This document shows, piece by piece, positions 53,188-63,466 of a DNA stretch of 64,000 nucleotides. Origin of the DNA: UBA2040 sp041751955 (GTDB taxonomy: Bacteria > Bacteroidota > Bacteroidia > Flavobacteriales_D > Crocinitomicaceae); assembly GCA_041751955.1 (NCBI GenBank), contig JBGSIB010000059.1:62001-126000 (forward strand), read 5' to 3'. Made by a program: the position numbers and the translations under genes. How positions within the stretch are numbered: position 1 is the stretch's first letter; every line of letters begins with the position of its first letter. A model generated the notes under the pieces. The model was not told where the DNA came from. It saw nothing but the letters and a program-made list of their open reading frames with translations, and did no database searches.

Positions 53188-54141
53188 TTAAAGCAATTCT
53201 TCAATGATTCTATCCATCCCGTATCCTTCAGCTTCCGCACGATAATTCCGTACCAAACGGTGACGAAGAATAGGCAAAGCAACAGCTTTAACATCTTCAA
53301 TATCAGGCGAATACTTCCCTCTTAATGCAGCGTGACATTTTGCCCCAACAATTAAGTTTTGCGACGCACGCGGACCAGCTCCCCATGTAATAAAATCTTT
53401 CGTCAACTTTGGTGCTGATGGATCATTTATTCTGGTTTTGCCAACTAATCGGACAGCATACTCCAAGACATTGTCAGGAACTGGGATTCGACGGATTAGT
53501 TTTTGGTATTCGTTTATTTGTTCACCATTTAAAATTTGGTCCAATTTGAATTCAAGATTGGTCGTTGTTGCTTTCACAATAGCCATTTCCTCTTCAAAAC
53601 TCGGGTAGTCCACCCAAATGTTGAACATGAAACGGTCCAACTGAGCTTCTGGCAAAGGATAGGTTCCTTCTTGTTCAATTGGATTTTGTGTTGCTAATAC
53701 AAAAAACGGGTCGGGTAGAGGGTAATTCTGTCCTGCAGTTGTTACCGAGCGTTCTTGCATGGCTTCCAACAAGGCCGCTTGTGTTTTTGGCGGTGTTCTA
53801 TTAATCTCATCTGCCAAAACTATATTAGCAAACAATGGCCCTTTGATGAATTTGAAGTTTCGTGTTTCATCGAGAATTTCCGAACCAACGATGTCAGAAG
53901 GCATCAAATCTGGTGTAAACTGAATACGATTGAAAGTCAAACCCAAAGCGCTAGAAATGGTATTAACCAATAAAGTTTTGGCCAAACCGGGAACTCCTAC
54001 AAGCAAACAATGCCCTCGTGAAAAGATAGATATCAAAACTTGGTCAACGACTTCGTCTTGTCCAACAATTACTTTATGGATTTCATTTTTAAGCTTTTGG
54101 TAATCAACTACCAACTGGTCTAATGCAGCAACGTCTGACAT
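53188..54141 (-). CDS. MoxR-family AAA+ ATPase
   Basis: A 317-residue ATPase with Walker A G-V-P-G-L-A-K-T near 44-51, Walker B V-L-A-D-E-I-N-R-T near 108-116 and the sensor-1 region A-T-Q-N-P-I near 151-156. MoxR proteins act as chaperones or as partners of von Willebrand-domain proteins, but no such gene follows here; the operon ends at this gene. It lies 33 bp downstream of the last SurA-type foldase gene. Confidence 0.92.
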   Translation of the reverse strand: MSDVAALDQLVVDYQKLKNEIHKVIVGQDEVVDQVLISIFSRGHCLLVGVPGLAKTLLVNTISSALGLTFNRIQFTPDLMPSDIVGSEILDETRNFKFIKGPLFANIVLADEINRTPPKTQAALLEAMQERSVTTAGQNYPLPDPFFVLATQNPIEQEGTYPLPEAQLDRFMFNIWVDYPSFEEEMAIVKATTTNLEFKLDQILNGEQINEYQKLIRRIPVPDNVLEYAVRLVGKTRINDPSAPKLTKDFITWGAGPRASQNLIVGAKCHAALRGKYSPDIEDVKAVALPILRHRLVRNYRAEAEGYGMDRIIEELL

Positions 54142-54174
54142 GTTATTCGATTTCTTTTCCGTTAAATATAACTT

Positions 54175-55536
54175 CTATTTGGCAATCCAAGTATTTCTAA
54201 AGACACAATTCTTGTATTCGTCATCTATATTGACATAGGCATTGCCAATTTTCGATTGTGTCCATTCGTTTAATACACGTTCTCTTTTTTCACTTTCCGC
54301 AGCGCGCTGAATGAGCGTATAATCTTGTTTCAAATTGGCGACATGCTGCTCCGTTTTGCTCATAATACGCACAATCCGAACGCCTTGACGACCGTCATAT
54401 ATATTCATGTACAAACTTGGCTGAGAAAATTCACCAACTTTTAATGTGTTTGTCAAGATATAGATTTGCTGGTCGATTTCGTTTAATTTTTCTGTACTCC
54501 AAGATGGCTCACCGGTTCTAGGGTCGGTAATTACACCATTGTTTTGTTTCGAATCTTCATCATTCGAATATTTCAAAACAGCCTCATTCCATGTTATTGT
54601 CCCTGCTTTCATAAGGTTGTAGCAAGAATCCATGCGCATGGCAGCCATTTCCAATTCTTCATTATTGAATTCCGGCATGATTAAAATGTGTTGACATTTA
54701 TAATCGTCACCCAACCTACTCAAAAGTTTGATAATGTGATAACCATAATCCGTTTCAAAAACTTTAGATATTTCACCTTCTTTCAAGCTAAAGGCCATGG
54801 ATTCAAATTGGGGAACCATCATACCACGCGTTGCCTCTAAACGTCCTCCGTCTTTCGCACTTCCTGGATCCATTGAGTAAATTCTTGCTTGTGTATCAAA
54901 GCTTTTGCCAGATTCAATTATACTCTTCCGAATATCTTCTAGCTGATTGAAAGCTTTCTTTTTGTCGTCCTCTGTTATCTTTGGATAAATGATGATTTGT
55001 TGAAAACCTAAAGATGCATTAATGAGAGGAATACTATCTGTTGGGATTTTATCAAAAAATGATTTCACTTCTTTAGGCGTTACACTCAAACCTTCTGTTA
55101 TAGTGCGTTCAACTTCTTGTGTCAATAATTTTTTTCTTATGATTTCACGAAATTCTTCCTTGATTTGACCAACCGTTTTTCCGTAAAATTTTTCCAGTTT
55201 TTCTCTACCACCAATTTGCTGTTCAATGATACGGAGTCTGTTTTCCATTTCTTGGTCAACCTGACCTTCGGGAAGTACAATACTATCCAATATGGCTTGA
55301 TTCAGCAATAAATTCTCATACATTATTCCCTCTAGAATTTCGCAATCGGTTTTATTGCCTTCTGCTAGCTCCATTCTAGCTTGAATCATCTGAAGCTTTT
55401 GTGATTGAATATCCGAAAGTAAAATAATTTCTTCACCCACTTGGGCGACAATTTTATCAATGATAATGGGTGATTTCTGTGCAAATAATGATCCAGTGAC
55501 CAGTAGCAAGCAACTACAAATTAATTTTAATGTCAT
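54175..55536 (-). CDS. SurA-like periplasmic peptidyl-prolyl isomerase
   Basis: A 453-residue secreted protein (signal peptide to about residue 20, L-F-A-Q) with a SurA-type N-domain (about 25-170) and two parvulin-like domains (about 175-280 and 280-390), including G-Y-H-I-I-K-L near 265. It should assist outer-membrane protein folding in the periplasm. The gene overlaps the lipoprotein homologue before it by 23 bp. It is one of three foldase genes in a row. Confidence 0.88.
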   Translation of the reverse strand: MTLKLICSCLLLVTGSLFAQKSPIIIDKIVAQVGEEIILLSDIQSQKLQMIQARMELAEGNKTDCEILEGIMYENLLLNQAILDSIVLPEGQVDQEMENRLRIIEQQIGGREKLEKFYGKTVGQIKEEFREIIRKKLLTQEVERTITEGLSVTPKEVKSFFDKIPTDSIPLINASLGFQQIIIYPKITEDDKKKAFNQLEDIRKSIIESGKSFDTQARIYSMDPGSAKDGGRLEATRGMMVPQFESMAFSLKEGEISKVFETDYGYHIIKLLSRLGDDYKCQHILIMPEFNNEELEMAAMRMDSCYNLMKAGTITWNEAVLKYSNDEDSKQNNGVITDPRTGEPSWSTEKLNEIDQQIYILTNTLKVGEFSQPSLYMNIYDGRQGVRIVRIMSKTEQHVANLKQDYTLIQRAAESEKRERVLNEWTQSKIGNAYVNIDDEYKNCVFRNTWIAK

Positions 55537-56377
55537 GTTTATTCTTTAATCTCGTGATGAGTTTCTTTTCTACTTCTGTTCGTTTGGCATTCATTCGCTG
55601 TCCAATCAATCGTTCCTTAATTTGGTCTTGCACAAATTCAAACGGAGGCGATTCACTTTTCAACGTATAATCCAAAACATTTATAAAATAAATATTGTCA
55701 TCACTCTCAAAGTATGTTTTTGAGCGATTCAAAACAATATTGTCCGTATTTATCGAACGTGAAGGCATTTTCTTTCGAATCTCTTGGAAAAATATCCAAT
55801 TTTCATCATCGAAATAAAAGTCATCAGCGTAAAGTTTCGCATAAGATTCGATACGCGCAATGTCTTTATCGTTTTTTAACAGGTAAGCTTCTTTGATTTC
55901 ATCCAACTTCGGCGCTGCTTTGGGCAATTTGATAAATAAGGCTTTTACAATGAAATCTTGTAATTCAAATTCATCAATATGTGACTGATAATAATCCTTA
56001 AGTTCCTCATCTGTTGCAGTGGAGTCAACCGATTTCATCAACTCTTTTTCCGTTAAAAAATACTGGGACAATTCTCCTTTAAAGAGTGAAGCGCGGTAAT
56101 CAGCAACTTTTGCCTTCAGAGGTTCTACTTCCTCGTTTTCGTCCTGCATCACCATGGCCTCAACCCACTTATCAACAAAAGCCAATAAATCTTCTGGTTT
56201 AGCAAAGTCGTAACCGAGATGAGACATCAACACTTTGGCATCTGCTTCTGTGAGTTCATGTTCGTTCACACTGGCAAGAATTGTTTCATTCGAGCAGGAA
56301 TTCAAGAAAAATAATACGCATGAAAATAGTGCTATACCCAGATAATGCTGAATTCGATATGACTTATTTTTGCCCAA
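55514..56377 (-). CDS. SurA-N-like lipoprotein without a parvulin domain
   Basis: A 287-residue lipoprotein (C28 in L-N-S-C) starting at TTG 56377; no ATG lies in the usable part of the frame. The arrangement resembles the chaperone domain of SurA/PpiD (N-E-H-E-L-T-E-A-D-A near 38-47) but no G-Y-H or parvulin core follows, so it probably acts as a chaperone without isomerase activity. It overlaps the two neighbouring foldase genes at both ends (14 bp and 23 bp). Confidence 0.8.
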   Translation of the reverse strand: MGKNKSYRIQHYLGIALFSCVLFFLNSCSNETILASVNEHELTEADAKVLMSHLGYDFAKPEDLLAFVDKWVEAMVMQDENEEVEPLKAKVADYRASLFKGELSQYFLTEKELMKSVDSTATDEELKDYYQSHIDEFELQDFIVKALFIKLPKAAPKLDEIKEAYLLKNDKDIARIESYAKLYADDFYFDDENWIFFQEIRKKMPSRSINTDNIVLNRSKTYFESDDNIYFINVLDYTLKSESPPFEFVQDQIKERLIGQRMNAKRTEVEKKLITRLKNKHDIKINL

Positions 56378-58325
56378 GAGAATATAGAACTTCGTTGTAT
56401 ACTTTAATTGGGTGCTTCGCTTTCAATTCATCCATCCATTCTTTTTCCAAGAAGTTTTGGTAATCGGATGTTGCTGCTCCCTTTGTTTCTTTCAGTTCTT
56501 TATAACCTGCAGGAATGATTTCGCTAACCTTCACTACGTACATTTTACCTTCGAATTCGTAGGGTGCATTGGCGCCATTTTTTAAATCTTCATCCTGTAA
56601 AAATGGCGTTTTGCTTACTTCATATTTATTGGTCAACACCTTCAAATTCAATTCGCTATCCTTATTGATTTGAGCTAGAATATGCTTTGAATTGATCGTG
56701 TCTGATTTTTGTAACATACTGTACACATCATTTGCAACCGCTGGTGTAGCACATTCATAAACTACTGCATCGTAACGAACTCCCCACATGTATCTTTCTT
56801 TATTTTTTTGAAAGAAATTTTGAAGACCTGTACTATCCTTCATTCCTTTGTTCCAAACTTTATCAGACATTACTTCATACAGCAAAATACCATCATGATA
56901 TTCTTGCATCAAGCTTTTGAAAGCAGGATATTTACCTTCCAATTTGGATTCTTCATAACCTAAAATCTGCTCTTTCTGAAAATCTTTGTATTTCTCGTCA
57001 ACGACATTCTCAATTGCTTGTCTTGTCGTGCCACGATAGTTTTTCTCAAGGAATTTTGCAAAATCAGACTGTCTTACTTTCATGCCGTCTAATTTGTACA
57101 AAACTTTATTCTTTTTGACGCTATTTGCTTTGAAATCACCAGTGAAATAAGACGAATCCAATACATTTTTGAAGTAAGAAACGTTTTTTGCTGATTTCGA
57201 TTTGTAGTTGTATTCTTTTTTCAATTTAGTTACGAAAGAATCTTGTGTTCTTTTCGCTCTTTCATCACGACTTACTTTGTTTTGTAAATCTTTTTGCATT
57301 TTCTCAAAGGGCAAAATAGGTGTCAAACTGATTCGTTTGATGATATGCCAGCCATATTCCGTTTCAATTGGCGCTGCATATCCGCCATCTTCTTTGATTG
57401 AAAAAGCAGCATCTTCAAAATTGGTAACCATTCGAGTTGTTGTTCCCGTTCCAAAAACAGGTAAAACTCCACCTTTTCCACTTGTACTTGGGTCGTCTGA
57501 AAATTGTTTTGCTAATTCCTCAAAATTTTCACCTTTTAATAGTCGTTCGTAGATTTCATCAATTTTCTTCTTTGAATTGACCTCTTCGCGAGAATCGGTT
57601 TGCTCTGGCTTGCCAATCATAATGTGAGCTGCCGTAATTGTTCCACGCGCTTGTCTTTTGTCTACAACCTTAATGATATGGTAACCGAATTTTGTGCGAA
57701 CTGGCATGGAAACAGAACCAACTGGTGTGTTGTAAGCGGCATCTTCAAAGGGTGTAACCATTTGGAAAGCAGTAAAATAACCCAAATCCCCATCGTTTCT
57801 TGCAACCGAAGGATCTTCTGACCCACCTTTTCCTTTTGCAACAGTAGCAAAGTCTGCACCATCTAAAATTTGTTTTCTTGCAGCCATAATTCGGTTGTAA
57901 ACCGCCAATGTATCTTTTGGAGATGCATCAGGAGGGAGGCGAAGAAGAATATGCGATGCTCGAATTTCATTTGACATACGGTCATAAGCTTCGCGAACTA
58001 AAACTTGATTCATGGCACTATCCGTTAAATAAGGAGTTGCCAGTTGTTTTCTGTAACCCTCTAATTCTTTTGACAAACGTGGAATAGTATCATAACCTAA
58101 AGCTTCGGCTTCAGCAACCTTAAGTTTGAATTTTTTGAACAATTCCATGTATTCGTCCAAACTCTCTTTATCGTATTTCGGATTATTGTTGTTTTTTAAG
58201 TAGATCTGTAAAAACTCAGATTTCGTTACTTTCTCTCCATCGATTTCCATGATGGTAGGATCTGTTTGTCCAAATAACTTGAAGGTTAAAGCAAAAGCAA
58301 TGACTAATAAAAAAGTGTTTTTCAT
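56364..58325 (-). CDS. PpiD/SurA-type peptidyl-prolyl isomerase with two parvulin domains
   Basis: A 653-residue secreted protein (signal peptide to about residue 20). After an N-terminal helical domain come two parvulin domains (about 118-225 with R-A-S-H-I-L and F-G-Y-H-I-I-K, and about 227-335 with T-A-A-H-I-M and Y-G-W-H-I-I-K) and a C-terminal chaperone-like region to about 653. It should assist folding and quality control in the periplasm. First of three foldase genes; the guaB gene stops 42 bp before its start. Confidence 0.9.
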   Translation of the reverse strand: MKNTFLLVIAFALTFKLFGQTDPTIMEIDGEKVTKSEFLQIYLKNNNNPKYDKESLDEYMELFKKFKLKVAEAEALGYDTIPRLSKELEGYRKQLATPYLTDSAMNQVLVREAYDRMSNEIRASHILLRLPPDASPKDTLAVYNRIMAARKQILDGADFATVAKGKGGSEDPSVARNDGDLGYFTAFQMVTPFEDAAYNTPVGSVSMPVRTKFGYHIIKVVDKRQARGTITAAHIMIGKPEQTDSREEVNSKKKIDEIYERLLKGENFEELAKQFSDDPSTSGKGGVLPVFGTGTTTRMVTNFEDAAFSIKEDGGYAAPIETEYGWHIIKRISLTPILPFEKMQKDLQNKVSRDERAKRTQDSFVTKLKKEYNYKSKSAKNVSYFKNVLDSSYFTGDFKANSVKKNKVLYKLDGMKVRQSDFAKFLEKNYRGTTRQAIENVVDEKYKDFQKEQILGYEESKLEGKYPAFKSLMQEYHDGILLYEVMSDKVWNKGMKDSTGLQNFFQKNKERYMWGVRYDAVVYECATPAVANDVYSMLQKSDTINSKHILAQINKDSELNLKVLTNKYEVSKTPFLQDEDLKNGANAPYEFEGKMYVVKVSEIIPAGYKELKETKGAATSDYQNFLEKEWMDELKAKHPIKVYNEVLYSLGQK

Positions 58326-58367
58326 TTTTGGTTTCTTAATTCTTGATTAATTTATTCGATTAACGTC

Positions 58368-59840
58368 TTATTTTATACTATAGTTGGGTGCTTCACGCGT
58401 AATTGTTACATCATGAGGATGCGACTCTCGAACTCCAGCTGATGTAATTCTCACAAATTCAGCTCCTTTAAGTGACTCAATTGATGGTGCACCACAATAT
58501 CCCATACCGGCTCTTAAACCGCCCATGATTTGATACATGACTTCCATTAAATTTCCTTTATAAGGTACGCGACCCGAAATTCCCTCGGGAACTAATTTTT
58601 TGATATCGTCTTCAGCATCTTGAAAATAACGGTCTTTGGAACCTTGCTGCATGGCCTCAACCGAACCCATTCCACGGTATGCTTTGAATTTTCTTCCTTC
58701 AAAAATTATTGTTTCACCTGGAGATTCTTCCACTCCTGCAAACATAGAGCCTACCATAACAGTATCGGCTCCAGCAGCAATTGCTTTTACAATATCCCCT
58801 GTGTAACGAATTCCTCCATCAGCAATAACTGGGATTCCTGTCCCTTCAAGGGCACGAGCAACATCATTTATCGCTGTTAACTGAGGAACACCAACACCTG
58901 CAATTACGCGCGTTGTACATATTGATCCTGGACCAATTCCTACTTTCACAGCATCAGCGCCTGCTTCAACCAAATATTTCGCGGCTTCTGCGGTGGCAAT
59001 GTTTCCAACGATAACTTCAAGTTGTGGATATTTTGCTTTTACTTCTTTCAACTTAAGTACAACGCCCAAAGTATGACCATGTGCTGTATCAATTACGATG
59101 GCGTCTACTCCCGCTTCAACAAGGGCATCGACGCGCTCCAGTGTGTCGGGAGTAACTCCAACTGCAGCCGCAACCCGAAGTCGTCCGAAAGTATCTTTAC
59201 ATGAAAGTGGATGTTGTTTTACTTTTATAATATCTCGATAAGTAATTAATCCTACCAATTTGCGGTTAGAATCAATAACTGGTAATTTCTCAATTTTATT
59301 TTCTTGAAGAATTCCTTCGGCAGCAGTCAAATCGATGTGATCGTTAGCGGTGATGATATTATCCGAAGTCATTACTTCAATTATCGGTCGGCTCATTTTC
59401 TTTTCAAATCGCAAATCACGATTCGTAACAATCCCCTTTAATATACCGTCTTTATCTACAACTGGAATACCACCTATGCTGTTTTCACGCATAATATTTA
59501 ATGCGTCTTCAACAATCGCATCTTCGTTCAATGTAATGGGATCGATTATCATTCCACTTTCAGAACGTTTTACTTTTCTAACGCTCATCGCTTGTTCAGC
59601 GATAGACATGTTTTTGTGAATAACCCCGATGCCTCCTTGCTTTGCAATCGCAACAGATAATTTGGAATCTGTGACCGTATCCATTGCAGCAGAAATGATG
59701 GGTGTATTAACAGAAATATTCTTTGTGAGCTTACTCGCCAAATTGACATCACGGGGGAGAACTTCTGAAAATGCTGGGACTAAAAGTACGTCATCAAAGG
59801 TCAAACCTTCACGTACAGATGAGAAATTGGATAATGACAT
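58368..59840 (-). CDS. guaB: IMP dehydrogenase
   Basis: The 490-residue enzyme oxidises IMP to XMP, the committed step to GMP. It has a TIM barrel split by two CBS domains (about 95-215), the catalytic loop G-P-G-S-I-C-T-T-R (near 300-308) with its cysteine, the mobile flap, and G-S-M-F-A-G-V-E-E-S. Length is normal. The promoter region upstream holds a TAAATTTG -7 element. The three foldase genes downstream may be partly on the same transcript. Confidence 0.96.
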   Translation of the reverse strand: MSLSNFSSVREGLTFDDVLLVPAFSEVLPRDVNLASKLTKNISVNTPIISAAMDTVTDSKLSVAIAKQGGIGVIHKNMSIAEQAMSVRKVKRSESGMIIDPITLNEDAIVEDALNIMRENSIGGIPVVDKDGILKGIVTNRDLRFEKKMSRPIIEVMTSDNIITANDHIDLTAAEGILQENKIEKLPVIDSNRKLVGLITYRDIIKVKQHPLSCKDTFGRLRVAAAVGVTPDTLERVDALVEAGVDAIVIDTAHGHTLGVVLKLKEVKAKYPQLEVIVGNIATAEAAKYLVEAGADAVKVGIGPGSICTTRVIAGVGVPQLTAINDVARALEGTGIPVIADGGIRYTGDIVKAIAAGADTVMVGSMFAGVEESPGETIIFEGRKFKAYRGMGSVEAMQQGSKDRYFQDAEDDIKKLVPEGISGRVPYKGNLMEVMYQIMGGLRAGMGYCGAPSIESLKGAEFVRITSAGVRESHPHDVTITREAPNYSIK

Positions 59841-59868
59841 TGAACCTATTTTTTTAAATAAATTCTTG

Positions 59869-59876
59869 CAAATTTA
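59869..59876 (-). promoter_or_regulatory. possible -7 promoter element of guaB
   Basis: On the minus strand, TAAATTTG matches TAnnTTTG and lies 28 bp before the guaB ATG. I found no TTTG -33 element at the normal spacing. The region between guaB and the divergent gene at 59969 is only 128 bp, so it must hold both promoters. Confidence 0.4.
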
Positions 59877-59968
59877 CGATTATTTTCCCACTCTGAGCAG
59901 GATTAACTTTTGTTTGTATATCAATTCAGAAATAATTGGCATTTTTGTAAGACAAAATCTTTTCTGTA

Positions 59969-60625
59969 TTGAAAAATCTATATTTACATACCCGATTTTT
60001 ATCCGTCTTTCTTTGTGTTTCTTGTCTACTTTTTGTATCTAAAAATGCCAATTCTCAGGTTAAAGACACAACATTGATCCAATTATCGGGTGTTGTTGTT
60101 GCTGAATCGACTTTAGATCCCATGCCGTTCACTACAGTGTTTAATATTTCGGCCAGAAGAGGTGTTATTTCTGATTACTATGGTTATTTCTCCTTTGTTG
60201 TTCAGCCATTGGACACTATTTATTTCTCCTTTTACGGATACAAGACATCACGATATATTGTTCCGGACACTTTGACTGAAACGAGTTATAATGTTATTCA
60301 CATTATGGCGGAAGACACTTTGAATCTGCCAACAGTAACCGTGTATCCTTGGCCATCGAAAGAAGATTTTGCCCGTGCTTTTGTAGAAATGGATCCTTAT
60401 GAAGATGCTTTAAGAAGAGCGCAAAGAGAATTGTCAGGAGAGAATTTAGCCTTTTATGCCGCAAGATTAGAAACTGATGCAGGAGCTTCTTTTGGAAATG
60501 CAATGAATCAGAGAAATACGCAAATTTATACGACAGGTCAATTGCCTTCTAACAATCTTTTTAATCCTTATGCTTGGGCGAAGCTTATACAAGATTTGAA
60601 AGCTGGTAAATTAAAACGGGAATAG
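59969..60625 (+). CDS. secreted carboxypeptidase-regulatory-like domain protein
   Basis: A 218-residue secreted protein starting at TTG. After the signal peptide, residues about 38-115 form a carboxypeptidase-regulatory-like beta domain (L-S-G-V-V-V-A-E-S near 38-46, I-S-D-Y-Y-G-Y-F-S-F near 66-75). The C-terminal half is helical and charged and unfamiliar. Such proteins are common in Bacteroidota surface and T9SS-linked functions. It converges with the HD gene and is divergent from guaB. Confidence 0.75.
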   Translation: MKNLYLHTRFLSVFLCVSCLLFVSKNANSQVKDTTLIQLSGVVVAESTLDPMPFTTVFNISARRGVISDYYGYFSFVVQPLDTIYFSFYGYKTSRYIVPDTLTETSYNVIHIMAEDTLNLPTVTVYPWPSKEDFARAFVEMDPYEDALRRAQRELSGENLAFYAARLETDAGASFGNAMNQRNTQIYTTGQLPSNNLFNPYAWAKLIQDLKAGKLKRE

Positions 60626-60636
60626 AATAATAACCT

Positions 60637-61875
60637 TTAACTGGGGTAACAGAGGCAATATTTCTCAACAGGATTAGCCAAAGCTGAAATATTTAAATTA
60701 TCCGATGCTTTCGACAAATCAACAATTTCGCCCGTTTTCATCAATAAATTAATGTTTTGCTTCCCTTGATTATAGGCGCTATTTGTTAGTTTTTCTGAAT
60801 AAACATAGTAACGTGTATCGTCATACGAAATGTCCCATCGCTTCATTAAATCTTGTCTTTCTTCCTCAATTCGCTCGTCAGAAAAAGGTTCTTTTGAAAT
60901 TTCAATTTTCAACAAGTCTCTAGTAACCAATCGTCTTGACAAATCGGCTAAAATAATATCCGAAGAGGACTGCCAGACTTTAATTGCACCAAGAATATCA
61001 AAATCATCTAAATCAGCAAACTGATAAAGAACTTCTGACTTCGTTTTAAAATCATTTAGTGTGACCTTGTGTTCCAGAAAATATTTCAATGCTGGAGAAG
61101 CAAACAATTCTTTTCCATTTTCAGCTAATATTTTGGCTCGTCTCAAAATATGAATTAGTGTTAACTCAGCTGAAACGACAGTTTTGTGCAAATAAACTTG
61201 CCAATACATCAACCTTCGAGCAACGATAAATTTCTCAACAGAATAAATACCTTTTTCTTCCAGTACCAATTGCCCTTCGTGAACATTGAGCATTTCGATA
61301 ATGCGCTCACTTCCGATGATTCCTTCGCTTACACCCGTATAAAAACTATCTCTGTTTAAATAGTCTAGACGATCCATGTCCAATTGACTTGAAACCAATT
61401 GATGTAAAAATGGTTTTTTGTATTCGTTTTGAAATATGGAAAGACTCAACTTCATTTCACCTGGAAAACTTTTTTCGAGTTCCTTAATGAAAAAACTAGA
61501 AATTTCTTCGTGACTAACTCCGTTTACAATATCACGTTCAAGTGTGTGAGAAAAAGGGCCGTGACCGATGTCATGCAACAAAATAGCCGTCAATACAGCA
61601 TGTTCTTCTTCTGTTGTTATCTCATGACCTTTTCTTCGAATCACTTGCACAGCGGTGCTCATTAGATGCATAGCGCCTAAAGCATGGTGGAATCGAGTAT
61701 GCAAAGCACCCGGATAAACCAGTTGCGTTAATCCCAATTGATTTATTCGCCTCAATCTTTGAAAAAAGGGGTGCTGAATGATATCGAAAATTATTTCGTT
61801 CGGAATTGAAATAAAACCGTAGACAGGGTCGTTAAAAATTTTCTTTTTGTTGTTTCGACTGAGATTCGGGCGCAA
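60637..61875 (-). CDS. HD-domain phosphohydrolase (dNTPase-like)
   Basis: A 412-residue protein with the HD superfamily metal site: H in R-F-H-H-A near 62-66, the H-D in L-L-H-D-I-G-H near 99-105 and D in D-M-D-R-L-D-Y near 168-174. This is the form of dGTPase/SAMHD1-like deoxynucleotide triphosphohydrolases, though the exact substrate is not shown. I use the TTG at 61875 because the frame has no ATG between its upstream stop and the conserved start of the domain. It lies 49 bp from the divergent porX gene. Confidence 0.88.
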   Translation of the reverse strand: MRPNLSRNNKKKIFNDPVYGFISIPNEIIFDIIQHPFFQRLRRINQLGLTQLVYPGALHTRFHHALGAMHLMSTAVQVIRRKGHEITTEEEHAVLTAILLHDIGHGPFSHTLERDIVNGVSHEEISSFFIKELEKSFPGEMKLSLSIFQNEYKKPFLHQLVSSQLDMDRLDYLNRDSFYTGVSEGIIGSERIIEMLNVHEGQLVLEEKGIYSVEKFIVARRLMYWQVYLHKTVVSAELTLIHILRRAKILAENGKELFASPALKYFLEHKVTLNDFKTKSEVLYQFADLDDFDILGAIKVWQSSSDIILADLSRRLVTRDLLKIEISKEPFSDERIEEERQDLMKRWDISYDDTRYYVYSEKLTNSAYNQGKQNINLLMKTGEIVDLSKASDNLNISALANPVEKYCLCYPS

Positions 61876-61924
61876 ATGAATATTTTTAGAGAATTAACCA
61901 TCAAAAGTAAATAAAATAAAAAGT

Positions 61925-63466
61925 ATGCAAGTTAAAATCCTTTGGGCCGACGATGAAATTGATGTTTTGAAACCCCATATTATATTCCTTGAGCAAAAAG
62001 GATATTCCGTTTCGACCGTCAATAATGGAGCAGAGGCTGTTGACTTAAACAAAACAGAGAACTTCGATATCATCTTTTTGGATGAAAATATGCCAGGAAT
62101 TTCGGGCTTAGAAGCCTTGACAAGAATAAAAGAGGATAAACCTTCTATCCCTGTGGTGATGATCACCAAAAGTGAGGAGGAGCATATCATGGAAGAAGCC
62201 ATTGGTAATAAAATCGCAGATTATTTGATAAAGCCCGTAAATCCGAATCAGATTTTACTGACGATTAAAAAGAACTTGGACAAGAGTAAATTGGTTTCTC
62301 AAGCCACGAATGCCAATTACCAACAAGAGTTTAGACAATTGGGTATGATGCTCAATTCTCGAATGGATGCACAAGAATGGACCGATTTGTATCAAAAATT
62401 GGTGTATTGGGAATTGGAATTGGAGAATATCGAAGATGCGGGTATGAGAGAAATACTTGAAATGCAGAAAAAAGAGGCCAATACACAATTCTGTCGCTTC
62501 ATTGAAGACAATTACGAAGATTGGATTGATGGTGATGATGACGCGCCCTTACTTTTACATCAATTGTTTAAAGAACGTATTGCACCCATCGTAAAGACTG
62601 AAAAAGTTTGCTTGTTAGTGATTGATAACTTACGCTTTGATCAATGGAAAATCTTGAAACCCATCATTGAAAAGCAGTTCAGAATTGCTCAAGAAGAGAT
62701 TGTTTACTCGATTTTACCGACGGCGACTCAATATGCTAGAAACGCGTTTTTTGCAGGTCTAATGCCTCAAGATATTGCCAATAAATATCCAAAGTATTGG
62801 GTGGGCGAAGAGGAGGAAGGAAGCAAAAACAAATTTGAAAAGGAACTTCTCGATACACAATTGCAACGTTTAGGTTTGAATATAAAATCCAACTATAACA
62901 AAATCACAAATTACGAAGCGGGTAAACGTTTTGCCGACTCTTTCCATCAGTTCAAGGATGCCGATTTAAATGTGATTGTTTACAATTTCGTAGACATGCT
63001 TTCGCATGCCAGAACGGAAAGCGAAATGATACGTGAATTGGCAGACGACGAGGCAGCTTACAGATCTTTAACGGTTTCTTGGTTTGAACATTCTCCGCTG
63101 CAAGATATTATCAAGAAAGTTGCGGAGTCTAAAACAAAGCTGATTATCACAACAGATCATGGAACAGTAAAGGTTACGAATCCTGTAAAAATTGTTGGAG
63201 AACGCAGCACAAACACCAATCTGCGCTATAAAGTTGGTCGAAATTTGTCGTATACCGCAAAAGAAGTTTTTTCTGTTCAACCTGACGATGTTCGACTTCC
63301 GAAAGGCAAGCTTTCAGCAGAGTATGTGTTTGCTCGCGACACTGATTTCTTTGTTTATCCAAACAACTACAATCATTTTGTTAAGTATTATCAGCACACA
63401 TTTCAACACGGTGGTATATCTTTGGAGGAAATTTTGATTCCTTACATTGAATTGGATGCCAAATAG
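61925..63466 (+). CDS. porX: PorX response regulator with PglZ phosphatase-like domain (T9SS)
   Basis: A 513-residue protein with a receiver domain (D9/D10, phospho-acceptor D53 in F-L-D-E-N-M-P-G, K in L-I-K-P-V-N) and a C-terminal PglZ domain of the alkaline phosphatase superfamily (L-L-V-I-D-N-L-R-F near 232-240, T-T-D-H-G-T near 411-416). PorX acts with PorY and SigP to control T9SS genes, and its PglZ part hydrolyses nucleotides in studied homologues. The start is a clear ATG. Its stop overlaps the tsaE start by 11 bp. Confidence 0.93.
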   Translation: MQVKILWADDEIDVLKPHIIFLEQKGYSVSTVNNGAEAVDLNKTENFDIIFLDENMPGISGLEALTRIKEDKPSIPVVMITKSEEEHIMEEAIGNKIADYLIKPVNPNQILLTIKKNLDKSKLVSQATNANYQQEFRQLGMMLNSRMDAQEWTDLYQKLVYWELELENIEDAGMREILEMQKKEANTQFCRFIEDNYEDWIDGDDDAPLLLHQLFKERIAPIVKTEKVCLLVIDNLRFDQWKILKPIIEKQFRIAQEEIVYSILPTATQYARNAFFAGLMPQDIANKYPKYWVGEEEEGSKNKFEKELLDTQLQRLGLNIKSNYNKITNYEAGKRFADSFHQFKDADLNVIVYNFVDMLSHARTESEMIRELADDEAAYRSLTVSWFEHSPLQDIIKKVAESKTKLIITTDHGTVKVTNPVKIVGERSTNTNLRYKVGRNLSYTAKEVFSVQPDDVRLPKGKLSAEYVFARDTDFFVYPNNYNHFVKYYQHTFQHGGISLEEILIPYIELDAK

